From Listeria weihenstephanensis (GTDB lineage: Bacteria; Bacillota; Bacilli; Lactobacillales; Listeriaceae), in the NCBI RefSeq assembly GCF_003534205.1, contig NZ_CP011102.1, forward strand, positions 1,872,036-1,936,035: a stretch of 64,000 nt of DNA. The letters run 5' to 3'. A model generated the notes under the pieces. It searched no databases, was not told the DNA's origin, and saw nothing but the letters and a program-made list of their open reading frames with translations. Each line of letters opens with the position of its first letter. The first letter of the stretch is position 1. The translations under genes were made by a program, and so were the position numbers. Below, piece after piece: positions 40,474 to 48,800 of this stretch.

Positions 40474-41097
40474 ATGCTACATTCCATTATTGAAGCACTA
40501 CAGAATTTTGTCATGACATTAATTGATCTTTTCGGGCACTGGGGAATTTTCTGGGCTATGGTCATCGAAAGTGTCTGTATTCCCCTCCCAAGTGAAGTTA
40601 TTATGCTTTTCGGAGGTTTCATGGCCGAAGCAGGCGATCTCAATTTCTGGCTCGTTATCTTTGCTGGAATCGCTGGAAACCTGGTTGGATCCCTAATCGC
40701 TTATTACATCGGTAAATTCGGCGGACGAGCACTCGTCTTGAAATTCGGCAAATATATTTTCCTAAACGTAGGACACTTAGACCTCGCAGAAAGCTGGTTC
40801 CAAAAATATGGCTCTTCAGCAGTATTCTTCGGACGCATTCTCCCGGTCATCCGTACCTTCATTTCACTCCCCGCCGGAATTGCCCAAATGAACATCTGGA
40901 AATTCATCATCTACACCGTTCTAGGCTGTATCCCATGGAATATCTTCCTAACATATCTAGGCTTCAAACTAGGCGCCAATTGGAGTGTCGTTGAACAATA
41001 CACCCGCCCAATCAGCTACGCCATGCTAGCCCTTCTAGTCATCATCGTTGTCTACCTCATCGTAAAAATCATCAAAAAACGCAAACCAACCGCATAA
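40474..41097 (+). CDS. DedA family membrane protein
   Basis: 207 residues from the ATG at 40474 (AAGAAGG six bases ahead; an upstream ATG at 40447 lacks a site). DedA/VTT signatures: ESVCIPLPSEVIMLFGGF, GNLVGSLIAYYIGKFGGR and FFGRILPVIRTFISLPAG. Members of this superfamily flip undecaprenyl phosphate or phospholipids; which one applies is not visible. Plus-strand single gene with its own terminator and a TATAAT just upstream. Confidence 0.92.
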   Translation: MLHSIIEALQNFVMTLIDLFGHWGIFWAMVIESVCIPLPSEVIMLFGGFMAEAGDLNFWLVIFAGIAGNLVGSLIAYYIGKFGGRALVLKFGKYIFLNVGHLDLAESWFQKYGSSAVFFGRILPVIRTFISLPAGIAQMNIWKFIIYTVLGCIPWNIFLTYLGFKLGANWSVVEQYTRPISYAMLALLVIIVVYLIVKIIKKRKPTA

Positions 41098-41098
41098 C

Positions 41099-41158
41099 AA
41101 AAAGAAGACAGGAGTCAGCACAAAACAATCCGTGCCAATTTCCCGTCTTCTTTATTTG
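41099..41158 (+). terminator. Terminator of the DedA gene
   Basis: AAAGAAGAC pairs with GTCTTCTTT, followed by ATTTG, around a long loop. Confidence 0.7.
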
Positions 41159-41208
41159 CAGTAAAATCCCCGAATCACTTCAAAATTAAGCGTAGTACCC
41201 GCCAAACC

Positions 41209-41331
41209 TCAGAGGGCCGACAAATGCGCAGATGCTAGGCAAAGCCGAGCACCGAAGCGGAACGTATAAACATACGTGAGCATCGTAGCGCAGGCTTTAA
41301 CGACGCAGATGCGCGTTTGTCGGCCCTCTGA
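41209..41331 (+). repeat. Short-form hairpin element, copy A3 (after yrzB)
   Basis: 27-base inverted arms at 41209-41235 and 41305-41331, nearly perfect. Interior in plus sense: CTAGGCAAAGCCGAGCACCG, CGTAT-AAAC-ATACG, GGCTTTAACGACG. The paired segments differ from A1 and A4 but remain complementary. The right arm ends five bases before the yrzB stop; no other terminator is seen there. Confidence 0.88.
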
Positions 41332-41335
41332 ACGA

Positions 41336-41629
41336 TTATTCTGCGTCTTCGTCGTCTAAGAATGTTGCCAACACTTCTTCGATCATGTCCCATTCTTCTT
41401 CGGTTTCAACAGGTTTTAATTCACCTTGCGTACCGTCTTCATTTTCGATGAAAGAAGATGCTTGTAATTCAATCTCTTCGTCTTCATCGGAACTTTCTGG
41501 GTAATAAAGAACGTATGATTTCTCAAACTCATCGGAATTGAACGAGAAAAGTACTGCGTAAAGCTCCTCGTTGCCATCTTCGTCTACTACTGTGATATGT
41601 TCGTGATCATGTTCGTGATTTTCTGTCAT
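41336..41629 (-). CDS. yrzB: DUF1292 / UPF0473 family protein YrzB
   Basis: 97 residues from the ATG with AAGAGGTG upstream; a GTG three codons earlier lies in that site. Very acidic, with the core [19 protein letters not shown] and SYVLYYP. Function unknown. Always linked with ruvX and reoM, as here. Confidence 0.9.
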   Translation of the reverse strand: MTENHEHDHEHITVVDEDGNEELYAVLFSFNSDEFEKSYVLYYPESSDEDEEIELQASSFIENEDGTQGELKPVETEEEWDMIEEVLATFLDDEDAE

Positions 41630-41647
41630 AATGGACACCTCTTTTAA

Positions 41648-42064
41648 TTAATTATTTGAATCTAAATAAGACTGCAATATCATAACTGCTGCAAGCTTAT
41701 CAATGACTTTCTTACGTTTTTTACGGCTAACATCAGCTTCAAGCAATGTGCGTTCTGCTGCTGCAGTGGTCAAGCGTTCATCCCATAAAACAACGGGAAT
41801 ACCAACGCGTTTTTCCAATACTTCCGCATATTTTTCTGACGCTTCTGCGCGTTCGCCAACCGTATTATTCATATTCTTTGGCCAACCGACGACAATTTTT
41901 GTGACATCGTATTCTGCGGCAAGCTCTTTAACACGATCATAGCCAAATTGCTTTGCGCGTTCATTGATTTTAATTGTCTCAATACCTTGTGCGGTCCAAC
42001 CGAGCCCATCACTGATAGCTACACCAACCGTTACCGAGCCCACATCTAATCCCATTGTCCTCAT
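41648..42064 (-). CDS. ruvX: RuvX/YqgF putative Holliday-junction resolvase / pre-16S nuclease
   Basis: 138-residue RNase H-like nuclease: [16 protein letters not shown] supplies the first acidic residue, [10 protein letters not shown] and DERLTT the others. The family processes the 5' end of 16S rRNA in E. coli. The ATG overlaps the reoM stop. Confidence 0.94.
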   Translation of the reverse strand: MRTMGLDVGSVTVGVAISDGLGWTAQGIETIKINERAKQFGYDRVKELAAEYDVTKIVVGWPKNMNNTVGERAEASEKYAEVLEKRVGIPVVLWDERLTTAAAERTLLEADVSRKKRKKVIDKLAAVMILQSYLDSNN

Positions 42065-42330
42065 TTGTCACCAATCTTATTGTTTTTTAGATATGCCTTC
42101 ACTAATTCTTCAATAATTTCATCACGCTCTAAACGGCGGATCAAATTACGAGCATCATTGTGGCGCGGAATATAAGCAGGATCGCCAGAAAGCAAGTAAC
42201 CAACAATCTGATTAATCGGATTATATCCTTTTTCCTCTAAGGCTACATACACTTTCCCCATCAGAATTTTAACATCTTCTTCAATAGAATCGTCACCAAA
42301 GCTATAAAACATTGTTTTATCAGAAGCCAT
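42061..42330 (-). CDS. reoM: ReoM/IreB family regulatory phosphoprotein
   Basis: 89 residues from the ATG at 42330 ([20 protein letters not shown]) with GAGGTG upstream; a longer frame is unsupported. In Listeria ReoM restrains ClpCP-dependent degradation of MurA and is phosphorylated by PrkA on the N-terminal threonine, here Thr6. The core [18 protein letters not shown] is near-universal in the family. Upstream of ruvX and yrzB, downstream of alaS. Confidence 0.93.
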   Translation of the reverse strand: MASDKTMFYSFGDDSIEEDVKILMGKVYVALEEKGYNPINQIVGYLLSGDPAYIPRHNDARNLIRRLERDEIIEELVKAYLKNNKIGDK

Positions 42331-42519
42331 TTTGATCAGCACCTCTTTTCTTTTGTCATCACTATTGTCCATGCTTCATTTTACACTAAGTCCAAGAAAA
42401 TAACAAAGAAGATGCTAACCAAACCACCAAATCATTTATTTTCGCTAGCTCAACTCCAAATGTCCCAAGTCTTAAAGTTAAAATCTCTTATGTTCTAAAC
42501 GAAGATCAAACCTCCAAAC

Positions 42520-42645
42520 CTCAGCGGAGCGACAAATGCTTAGTTCCTAGGCAAAAGCGAGCACCGAAGCGGAGCGTACGATTTGTACGTGAGCATCGGA
42601 GCACAGCTTTTAACGACGGAAATGAGCGTTTGTCGCTTCGCTGAG
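42520..42645 (+). repeat. Short-form hairpin element, copy A4 (after alaS)
   Basis: 20-base arms at 42520-42539 and 42626-42645 differ at two positions, both G-U on the plus strand. Interior: CTAGGCAAAAGCGAGCACCG, CGTAC-GATTT-GTACG, GCTTTTAACGACG. The right arm ends four bases before the alaS stop. The rest of the 42373-42519 gap shows nothing I can name. Confidence 0.88.
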
Positions 42646-42649
42646 AGAT

Positions 42650-45280
42650 TTATTGTTGGGAAGCGACCCATTCTTTAACAAACTCCAGCGCCCCAGCTAG
42701 TTTCTCTGGGTCTTTTCCACCAGCTTGTGCTGTATCAGGACGTCCGCCACCATTTCCACCGCAACGAGTCGCGATTTCTTTCAATAGTTTTCCAGCGTGA
42801 TAACCTTCTTTAATTAAATCATCAGAAACAGCTGAGATCAGGCTAACCTTATCATCATGCGCTGCACCAAGAACTAGAATACCGCTCGCCTTCGTTTCTT
42901 TCCAATTATCCATATATTGACGCAGTTGGTTCATGTCTTTCGCGTTCACTTGTTTCGCAATGACTGGTACGCCGCCAACCATTTCTGGATTACTGAAAAT
43001 ATTGGCACTTGCTGCGTTCGCAAGTTTAGCTAGCAACGAATCATTTTCGCGTTTTAATTCGCGCATTTCTTGATGTAACTGCTCCACTTTTTGCGGCGAT
43101 TCTTTTGGTGTTACTTTAAGCAAGTGCGCCGTTTCTTTTAGATAATGTTCTTGTTGGTTTAGGAAACGATATGCTGATTCGCCTGTAACTGCCTCGATAC
43201 GGCGAGTTCCTGCTCCAATTCCACTCTCAGAAATGATGTTGAAAAGCCCAATTTCGGATGTATTTTTAACGTGGATACCACCACATAGTTCGATACTGTA
43301 ATCGCCAATGCGGACAACGCGGACTACATCGCCATATTTTTCGCCAAATAGTGCCATTGCGCCGAGTTCTTTTGCTTCTTTAATCGGCATTTCTTTGATG
43401 TCGACTGCGAGTTGTTCCCAAATTTTGCGGTTCACGATATGTTCCATTTTTTGCAGTTCTGCATCTGTGATTTGACCGAAATGCGAGAAGTCAAAACGGA
43501 GACGATTCGGTTCTACTAAAGATCCAGCTTGATTCACGTGATCCCCAAGTACATCTTTTAGCGCGCGATGAAGTAAGTGGGTTGCTGTATGATTTTTTAT
43601 AACACCGCGACGAGAGTGTTTATCAACATTAAGCGTGACGTGATCGCCTTTGTTTAGACTTCCTTCTTCAATGCGAACCTCATGGATATTTTGCTTATTT
43701 GGTGTTTTTTGCACGTTTAAAACTTCCGCTCGGAATCCTGATTTTGTAATGGTTCCTTGATCCGCGATTTCACCGCCACTTTCTGCATAAAATGGTGTTT
43801 CTTTGAAAATAAGTTGGACTTTATCGCCACGTGACGCACTTTCAGCTAGGCCACCTGATTTGATAATATAGAGAACTTCTGTTGCAGCAGTCGTTGTTTC
43901 ATAACCTACAAAAGTGCTTTTCTCTGTCAAATTGGTTAATAATTCAGTTTGAACACTCATTGATTTAACATCAGCACGCGCGTTACGAGCACGATCGCGT
44001 TGTTTCGTCATTTCTGCTTCAAAGCCTGCATGATCAACGGTTAAGCCATTATCCTCTGCATATTCTTCTGTCAATTCGACTGGGAAACCGAATGTGTCAT
44101 ATAATTTGAAAATATCGGCGCCGTTCATTTGACCTGAGTCTTTTGCAGCAGCCATCATTTCTTCTAAAATTGCCAAGCCTTCGTTTAGCGTCTCGTGGAA
44201 ACGTTCTTCCTCGGTACGCACGATTTTTTGGATAAATTCCGTTTGATTTTCAACTTCTGGATAGTAGCTGTTCATGATTTTGCCGACGATAGGCACGAGT
44301 TTATACATGAATGGTTCGTTAATATTTAAGTTTTTAGCGTAACGAACGGCACGGCGTAGTAAGCGACGCAACACATATCCGCGGCCTTCATTGGACGGTA
44401 ACGCGCTGTCGCCGATCGCAAATGCAACGGTACGAACATGGTCAGCGATAACTTTAAACGCTGTATCTGTTGCTGGATCTTGACCATATTTTTCGCCTGA
44501 AAGTATTTCTACTTCACGAATAATCGGCATGAATAGATCTGTTTCAAAGTTTGTTGGCGCGTATTGAATGATCGAAACCATCCGTTCTAGACCCATCCCT
44601 GTATCAATATTTTTCTTTGGAAGTGGCGTGTACGTGCCATCTGCGTTGTGGTTAAATTGCGAAAATACTAGATTCCAGATTTCCAAATAACGTTCGTTTT
44701 CGCCGCCTGGATATAATTCTGGATCTGTCGTGTCATTTCCGTAAGCTTCCCCGCGATCGTAGAAGATTTCGCTGTCTGGACCACTTGGACCTTCGCCAAT
44801 ATCCCAAAAATTGTCCTCAATCGGCACAATGTGATCGTCCGTTAAACCAACTTTTTCTTTCCAAATTATTTTTGCTTCTTCGTCTTCAGGATATACCGTG
44901 ACATATAACTTATCAGGGTCAAAGCCAATCCACTGCGGGCTCGTTAAGAATTCCCATGCCCAAACAATCGCTTCTTCTTTAAAATATTCACCGATAGAAA
45001 AATTACCCAGCATCTCAAAAAATGTATGGTGACGCGCTGTTTTCCCTACGTTTTCGATATCGTTTGTACGAATTGATTTTTGTGCATTTGTAATCCGTGG
45101 ATTGTCTGGAATCACGCTACCATCGAAATATTTTTTCAATGTTGCGACACCACTATTAATCCATAGCAAAGATGCATCGTTAATTGGCACGAGCGGTGCA
45201 CTTGGCTCCACTTTATGGCCTTTTTCCTGGAAAAAATCAAGGAACATTTGTCTTACTTCAGCACTGGTTAATTGTTTCAT
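42650..45280 (-). CDS. alaS: Alanyl-tRNA synthetase
   Basis: 876 residues from [17 protein letters not shown] (AGGAGG upstream); the frame extends further without support. Class II catalytic core, the [11 protein letters not shown] editing-domain zinc site, and the C-Ala domain with [17 protein letters not shown]. Controlled by an alanine T-box upstream. Followed immediately by hairpin element A4. Confidence 0.97.
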   Translation of the reverse strand: MKQLTSAEVRQMFLDFFQEKGHKVEPSAPLVPINDASLLWINSGVATLKKYFDGSVIPDNPRITNAQKSIRTNDIENVGKTARHHTFFEMLGNFSIGEYFKEEAIVWAWEFLTSPQWIGFDPDKLYVTVYPEDEEAKIIWKEKVGLTDDHIVPIEDNFWDIGEGPSGPDSEIFYDRGEAYGNDTTDPELYPGGENERYLEIWNLVFSQFNHNADGTYTPLPKKNIDTGMGLERMVSIIQYAPTNFETDLFMPIIREVEILSGEKYGQDPATDTAFKVIADHVRTVAFAIGDSALPSNEGRGYVLRRLLRRAVRYAKNLNINEPFMYKLVPIVGKIMNSYYPEVENQTEFIQKIVRTEEERFHETLNEGLAILEEMMAAAKDSGQMNGADIFKLYDTFGFPVELTEEYAEDNGLTVDHAGFEAEMTKQRDRARNARADVKSMSVQTELLTNLTEKSTFVGYETTTAATEVLYIIKSGGLAESASRGDKVQLIFKETPFYAESGGEIADQGTITKSGFRAEVLNVQKTPNKQNIHEVRIEEGSLNKGDHVTLNVDKHSRRGVIKNHTATHLLHRALKDVLGDHVNQAGSLVEPNRLRFDFSHFGQITDAELQKMEHIVNRKIWEQLAVDIKEMPIKEAKELGAMALFGEKYGDVVRVVRIGDYSIELCGGIHVKNTSEIGLFNIISESGIGAGTRRIEAVTGESAYRFLNQQEHYLKETAHLLKVTPKESPQKVEQLHQEMRELKRENDSLLAKLANAASANIFSNPEMVGGVPVIAKQVNAKDMNQLRQYMDNWKETKASGILVLGAAHDDKVSLISAVSDDLIKEGYHAGKLLKEIATRCGGNGGGRPDTAQAGGKDPEKLAGALEFVKEWVASQQ

Positions 45281-45321
45281 TTTATTTCCTCCTTTTGATT
45301 GCGCGAGCATGAATACAAAAC

Positions 45322-45566
45322 AAAAAGCCTCATATCGTCTCGCAATACAGGGACGAATATATTCGCGGTACCACCCTGTTTGCAATGATATAAGACTTGA
45401 TCATTACCTCTTTAGAATCCTTAACGCGGATAATACGAAAAATAGCTTTGTTGATGTGAGGTAGCACAGAAATCGCCTTATCGTTTATGTTCTTCCAGCC
45501 ATAGGAACATTTCTCTTGCAAACGCGCGTGTTTCTTTAAGCTCACACTATTTTTAATTTTATGATA
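45322..45566 (-). promoter_or_regulatory. Alanine T-box leader of alaS
   Basis: Minus-strand AGGGTGGTACCGCG at 45364-45377 is the T-box sequence, followed by a bulged terminator stem (TATTCGTC / GACGATA) and TTTTTG. Stem I includes an apical CTATGGCTGG region and a candidate GCT alanine specifier in CTGTGCTACC. Uncharged tRNA-Ala should allow read-through into alaS. Unlike the glyQS leader it carries no hairpin element. Confidence 0.9.
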
Positions 45567-45572
45567 CTTGAA

Positions 45573-45602
45573 ATTATAAAGGATATGTTGGGCTGTTGTC
45601 AA
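45573..45602 (-). promoter_or_regulatory. Promoter of alaS
   Basis: Minus-strand TTGACA (45597-45602), 18-base spacer, TATAAT (45573-45578). Confidence 0.85.
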
Positions 45603-45623
45603 TCATTAATGAAGTGGGCTAGG

Positions 45624-45652
45624 TTGACCAATATAGTAATAAGTTATATAAT
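45624..45652 (+). promoter_or_regulatory. Promoter of the MarR-EVE-hydrolase operon
   Basis: TTGACC, 17-base spacer, TATAAT. The near-palindrome TTATATAATAA overlaps the -10 and could be a MarR operator (inference). Confidence 0.75.
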
Positions 45653-45685
45653 AAGTGTACATACAATATAGAAAGAAGGGTTTTA

Positions 45686-46135
45686 ATGAACTTTCCATCA
45701 AATTTTGGACGAGATACTTCGCGTTCTACTGGTTTTTTATTCATACGCGCGTATAACCATTGGCACACACAAGTGAAGCATCAACTGAAGAAAATCGATT
45801 TAACACATCCCCAATTTGTTGTTTTGACGGCAGTTGGCTATCTTTCTTCACCTGACGAGGAAGTTTTTCAAGTAAATATTGCAACATTGGCGGATATAGA
45901 TGTAATGACGGTCTCGCAAATTTTGAAATTGCTGGAGAAGAAGGCACTTGTTTCGCGAGCGATCGCCAAAAATGATCCGCGAGCTAAGGCTATTTCACTC
46001 ACCACGGCGGGACAGGCGAAGCTGGAAATGGCACTTCCGATTGTAGAAAATATTGACGCGACGTTTTTCGCGAACCTTTCTGAACCAGAACTTTTTCAAC
46101 AGGCATTACAAGAACTAACGAAAGAGGATGATTAA
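45686..46135 (+). CDS. MarR family transcriptional regulator
   Basis: 149 residues with a winged-helix core: HPQFVVLTAVGYL, then VNIATLADIDVMTVSQILKLLE (recognition helix region) and a wing near NDPRAKAISLTTAG. Such proteins repress their own operon and respond to small ligands. It starts a three-gene plus-strand operon with an EVE-domain protein and a cysteine hydrolase; the ligand is unknown. The alaS promoter faces away just upstream. Confidence 0.88.
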   Translation: MNFPSNFGRDTSRSTGFLFIRAYNHWHTQVKHQLKKIDLTHPQFVVLTAVGYLSSPDEEVFQVNIATLADIDVMTVSQILKLLEKKALVSRAIAKNDPRAKAISLTTAGQAKLEMALPIVENIDATFFANLSEPELFQQALQELTKEDD

Positions 46136-46136
46136 A

Positions 46137-46562
46137 ATGACGAAATATTGGATTGGTGTGGCTTCTTTGAATCATGTGATGGGTGGTGTGGAGGGCGGGT
46201 TTTCGCAGTTATGTCACGGTAAAGAAGCGCCGCTGAAACGGATGCAGCCTGGCGATTGGTTGGTTTATTATAGTCCAAAACAGGAGCTTGGCAGCGATGA
46301 GAAGTGTCAACGATTTACGGCGATTGGGCGTGTGAAAGGCGCGGATGTTTACCCATTTGCGATGACGGAAACCTTCGTGCCCTATCGTAAGGATGTCGAT
46401 TTCTTTCCAGGTGCAAAACAAGTGTCGCTCAGCGCGGTGTCACAGCTAGAAGCTTGGCAGAAATATCGCTCTTCCCTTCGTTACGGGCATTTTGAGATTG
46501 ATAAGGATTTCTTCTTGATGCTGGCCGAACAGATGGGTTTGCCGATGAAATATGAATCGTAA
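46137..46562 (+). CDS. EVE domain-containing protein
   Basis: 141 residues (an ATG at 46128 overlapping the marR stop would add three). The EVE/PUA-like fold is seen as TKYWIGVASLNHVMGG, MQPGDWLVYYSPK and FTAIGRVKGADVY. EVE domains bind modified bases in nucleic acids; no catalytic partner is encoded nearby. Probably co-translated with marR. Confidence 0.85.
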   Translation: MTKYWIGVASLNHVMGGVEGGFSQLCHGKEAPLKRMQPGDWLVYYSPKQELGSDEKCQRFTAIGRVKGADVYPFAMTETFVPYRKDVDFFPGAKQVSLSAVSQLEAWQKYRSSLRYGHFEIDKDFFLMLAEQMGLPMKYES

Positions 46563-46577
46563 GGAGGATTTCGCGGA

Positions 46578-47072
46578 ATGATAAGTGATGTTTTGGTTGT
46601 GATTGATTTGCAAAATGGTGTGAATTCGGTGGATTATCCGTTAGTTCATTTGGAAAGTGTATTGGCTGGTGTGAATCAACGAATTGCGAGTTATCGGGAT
46701 GCTGGGAAATCGGTTATTTTTGTGCAGCAAGTGGATGAGAAATTGGTGATTGGCAGTGATGCGTGGGCCTTGATGCCGGACATGGACAGTCGGCAGGATG
46801 ATATCTATGTGAATAAGACGCATGCGAATTCGTTTTATAAGACGGAGTTGCCCGCTATTCTTGCTGGGTTAGATGTCCAGAAAATCGAATTTTGTGGTGC
46901 ACAGACGGAATATTGTGTAGATACGACGGTTCGTTTTGCGCATGGACTGGGATTTGATTGTTATATGGTTCGTGGATTGCATACGACGGCAGATAGTGAT
47001 TTGATGGATGCGGGAACGATTATGGCGCATCATGAGTCGCTTTGGGATAAGAGATTTTTGACATTTTTGTGA
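46578..47072 (+). CDS. Isochorismatase-like cysteine hydrolase
   Basis: 164 residues of the cysteine hydrolase family. The catalytic triad is suggested by Asp in VVIDLQNG, Lys in VNKTHANSF and Cys in FCGAQTEYCVDTT (the TEYCV cysteine). Substrates in this family include nicotinamide and N-carbamoyl compounds; none can be chosen. Third gene of the MarR operon, with AAGGAGG ahead. Codons in this operon are noticeably G/T-rich compared with neighbours. Confidence 0.87.
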   Translation: MISDVLVVIDLQNGVNSVDYPLVHLESVLAGVNQRIASYRDAGKSVIFVQQVDEKLVIGSDAWALMPDMDSRQDDIYVNKTHANSFYKTELPAILAGLDVQKIEFCGAQTEYCVDTTVRFAHGLGFDCYMVRGLHTTADSDLMDAGTIMAHHESLWDKRFLTFL

Positions 47073-47073
47073 T

Positions 47074-47116
47074 TAAAAAGCGTCCTGATCCATTTTGCGA
47101 AGAAATGGATCAGGAC
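47074..47116 (-). terminator. Terminator at the end of the DUF3139 cluster
   Basis: GTCCTGATCCATTT pairs perfectly with AAATGGATCAGGAC; on the minus strand it ends GCTTTTT. It may also stop the convergent hydrolase operon. Confidence 0.88.
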
Positions 47117-47155
47117 GGCCTAATTTGATAATTTCTACCTTAATAGTTTACTATC

Positions 47156-47497
47156 TTATTTCTGCTTTAATTTTGGATATTTCGTTTTTGGGTAATCACC
47201 TGATGGTGAATATGGACCAAAAATCACAGGATGACCTTTTGCAGTGAACACATATTGATATACAAGCTCAGGGTCTTCTCCTTTTAAGTGAAAATTTTTA
47301 ACATAAGAACCGCTTTTTTGCCAATCCCATGCATATTTTTCATCATAGACATCTTTATGTGGAATTCCTTGCTTTTCAATATAATCATCAATTTGTTTTT
47401 CGGCATATACTTTTTTATTATAGTGAAGTGCTACAAACGTAAAAGTGACTAGTATTAATGCTATACATACGATTCCTAATATGCTCCATTTTTTCAA
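47156..47497 (-). CDS. DUF3139 family protein, paralogue a
   Basis: 113 residues: one N-terminal membrane helix (about 5-25), then an extracytoplasmic domain. It carries the shared motifs HYNKKVYAEKQIDDYI, KQGIPHKDVYDEKYAWDW, KSGSYVKNFHLKG and YQYVF. The start is TTG with GGAG ten bases ahead. Last of three tandem paralogues downstream of the interrupted secreted-protein locus. Function unknown; an immunity-like role is my inference from position only. Confidence 0.85.
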   Translation of the reverse strand: MKKWSILGIVCIALILVTFTFVALHYNKKVYAEKQIDDYIEKQGIPHKDVYDEKYAWDWQKSGSYVKNFHLKGEDPELVYQYVFTAKGHPVIFGPYSPSGDYPKTKYPKLKQK

Positions 47498-47579
47498 ATC
47501 ATTGACTCCTTATCTATCCTTGCGACATCTGATATTAAAATGAGTAAGATTAGATTCGCAAAATAGAATTTAATCCTGC

Positions 47580-47918
47580 CTATTTTATTTCAGGTGCTGG
47601 ATATTTCACTTTGACTTCGAACGCCGTGGATGTATACGGGATAAAAACAATGGGTTTATCCTTTGCTATAAAACTATACTGATACGTTATTCTAGAATCA
47701 TCGCCTTTTACATTAAATTGCTTGATATAGTGTCCGCTATTTTCCCAGTCCCATGTAAAAGTTTCGTTGTATATATTTTCTTTCGGGATTTTTTGTTGTT
47801 CTATATATTGCACTATTTTTTCTTCCGCTATTCTTTTGGTGTTGTAATGATTTAGCGTCATCATCCCGACTGTAGTCATTATGACTAACAAAATACCTAC
47901 GATTACTAGTTTTCGCAA
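47580..47918 (-). CDS. DUF3139 family protein, paralogue b
   Basis: 112 residues, the same architecture as its neighbours: a membrane helix, then NHYNTKRIAEEKIVQYIEQQ, KIPKENIYNETFTWDW and SGHYIKQFNVKGDDS. It is the most divergent of the three. The start is TTG with GGAGTG upstream. 82 bases separate it from paralogue a. Confidence 0.85.
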   Translation of the reverse strand: MRKLVIVGILLVIMTTVGMMTLNHYNTKRIAEEKIVQYIEQQKIPKENIYNETFTWDWENSGHYIKQFNVKGDDSRITYQYSFIAKDKPIVFIPYTSTAFEVKVKYPAPEIK

Positions 47919-47946
47919 TATACATCACTCCAATCCCTTGTATAAA

Positions 47947-48291
47947 CTACTTTTCCTCTGTTGGTGCAGGGTATTTCACATCAGGATAATCCGTTGTCGA
48001 TGTATACGGTCGAAACAATATCAGGCTTCCTTTCTCCGTGAAAAAATATTGATACAAAATAGCAGGATCATCCCCTTCGACGTGAAAATTTTTGACATAA
48101 TCCCCACTTTTACTCCAATCCCAAACAAATTTTTCATCATAAATTTTATCTTTAGGAATTCCTTGCTTAGCTATAAAGGCATCGATTTGTCTTTCAGCAT
48201 AAGCTTTTTTATTGTAATGCAAACCTACAAAAACTGCCACTATAACTAGTATAAGAATTAAAGTAGTAACTAAGATTAAACTTTTCCTCAC
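47947..48291 (-). CDS. DUF3139 family protein, paralogue c
   Basis: 114 residues: a membrane helix (about 5-23), then HYNKKAYAERQIDAFIAKQ, GIPKDKIYDEKFVWDW and KSGDYVKNFHVEGDDPA. The start is GTG with a strong GGAGGAGAG site. It lies 11 bases after the papain-like gene, so it is probably in the same transcript. Confidence 0.85.
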   Translation of the reverse strand: MRKSLILVTTLILILVIVAVFVGLHYNKKAYAERQIDAFIAKQGIPKDKIYDEKFVWDWSKSGDYVKNFHVEGDDPAILYQYFFTEKGSLILFRPYTSTTDYPDVKYPAPTEEK

Positions 48292-48302
48292 TGGCTCTCC
48301 TC

Positions 48303-48788
48303 CTACCTGTATACCTTATATTCTGCGGGCCGGTATTGCCAATTAATTGCACGAATCAATCCATATGGGCCAATAAATCCACTATACGGTTTCATAAGAG
48401 CGACCTTACCAGAACCAAAATAGTACGATTGAAATACTAATTTCGAGCAATAGCTAGGTTTTTTCTCATACAAATGATATGTTGAAACATCGTACGGCAT
48501 GTGAACCGTCTTTGTTGACGTACCATTTGCTGAATAAAAATTCCTATCAGCGTAAGTCCCAATTTGCTGTGCTAATCTCTGATCTTTTAAGCGATATGCT
48601 CTAATCCAACCACTTGTATAATCGCTTAACCACTCTTTAAGAAGAAGTTGTCTATTATTATCACTTTTCGATTTTTTTGAAGGTCCAGGCATATCCAAAA
48701 CATAATTATCACTATTTGCAATCGCTGCATGCCCGGTAATCCCCTTAGCAGATGTTGCATTTGTAATTAAAATGTCTCCTTTTTTCAT
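48303..48788 (-). CDS. Permuted papain-like (NlpC/P60-superfamily, YiiX/YycO type) hydrolase domain
   Basis: 161 residues starting directly with the enzyme domain: KKGDILITN, the histidine in GITGHAAIAN and, near the end, the cysteine in PSYCSKLVFQSYY, the His-then-Cys order of permuted papain-like enzymes. There is no signal peptide and only a weak ribosome site. The gene is in the same frame as the upstream secreted-protein gene, separated by a TAG and four codons. It may be the detached C-terminal domain of that protein. Substrate (peptidoglycan, lipid or protein) unknown. Confidence 0.8.
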   Translation of the reverse strand: MKKGDILITNATSAKGITGHAAIANSDNYVLDMPGPSKKSKSDNNRQLLLKEWLSDYTSGWIRAYRLKDQRLAQQIGTYADRNFYSANGTSTKTVHMPYDVSTYHLYEKKPSYCSKLVFQSYYFGSGKVALMKPYSGFIGPYGLIRAINWQYRPAEYKVYR

Positions 48789-48800
48789 TGTAAATCCATT

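Noticed and set aside
41209-41331. Short-form elements as ordinary rho-independent terminators
   Set aside because: The stems are far longer than needed, contain conserved internal loops and lack T runs at the arm ends.
36695-42645. CRISPR array or insertion sequence as explanation of the repeated hairpins
   Set aside because: There are no short direct repeats with regular spacers, no cas genes and no transposase. Copies are single, palindromic and dispersed.
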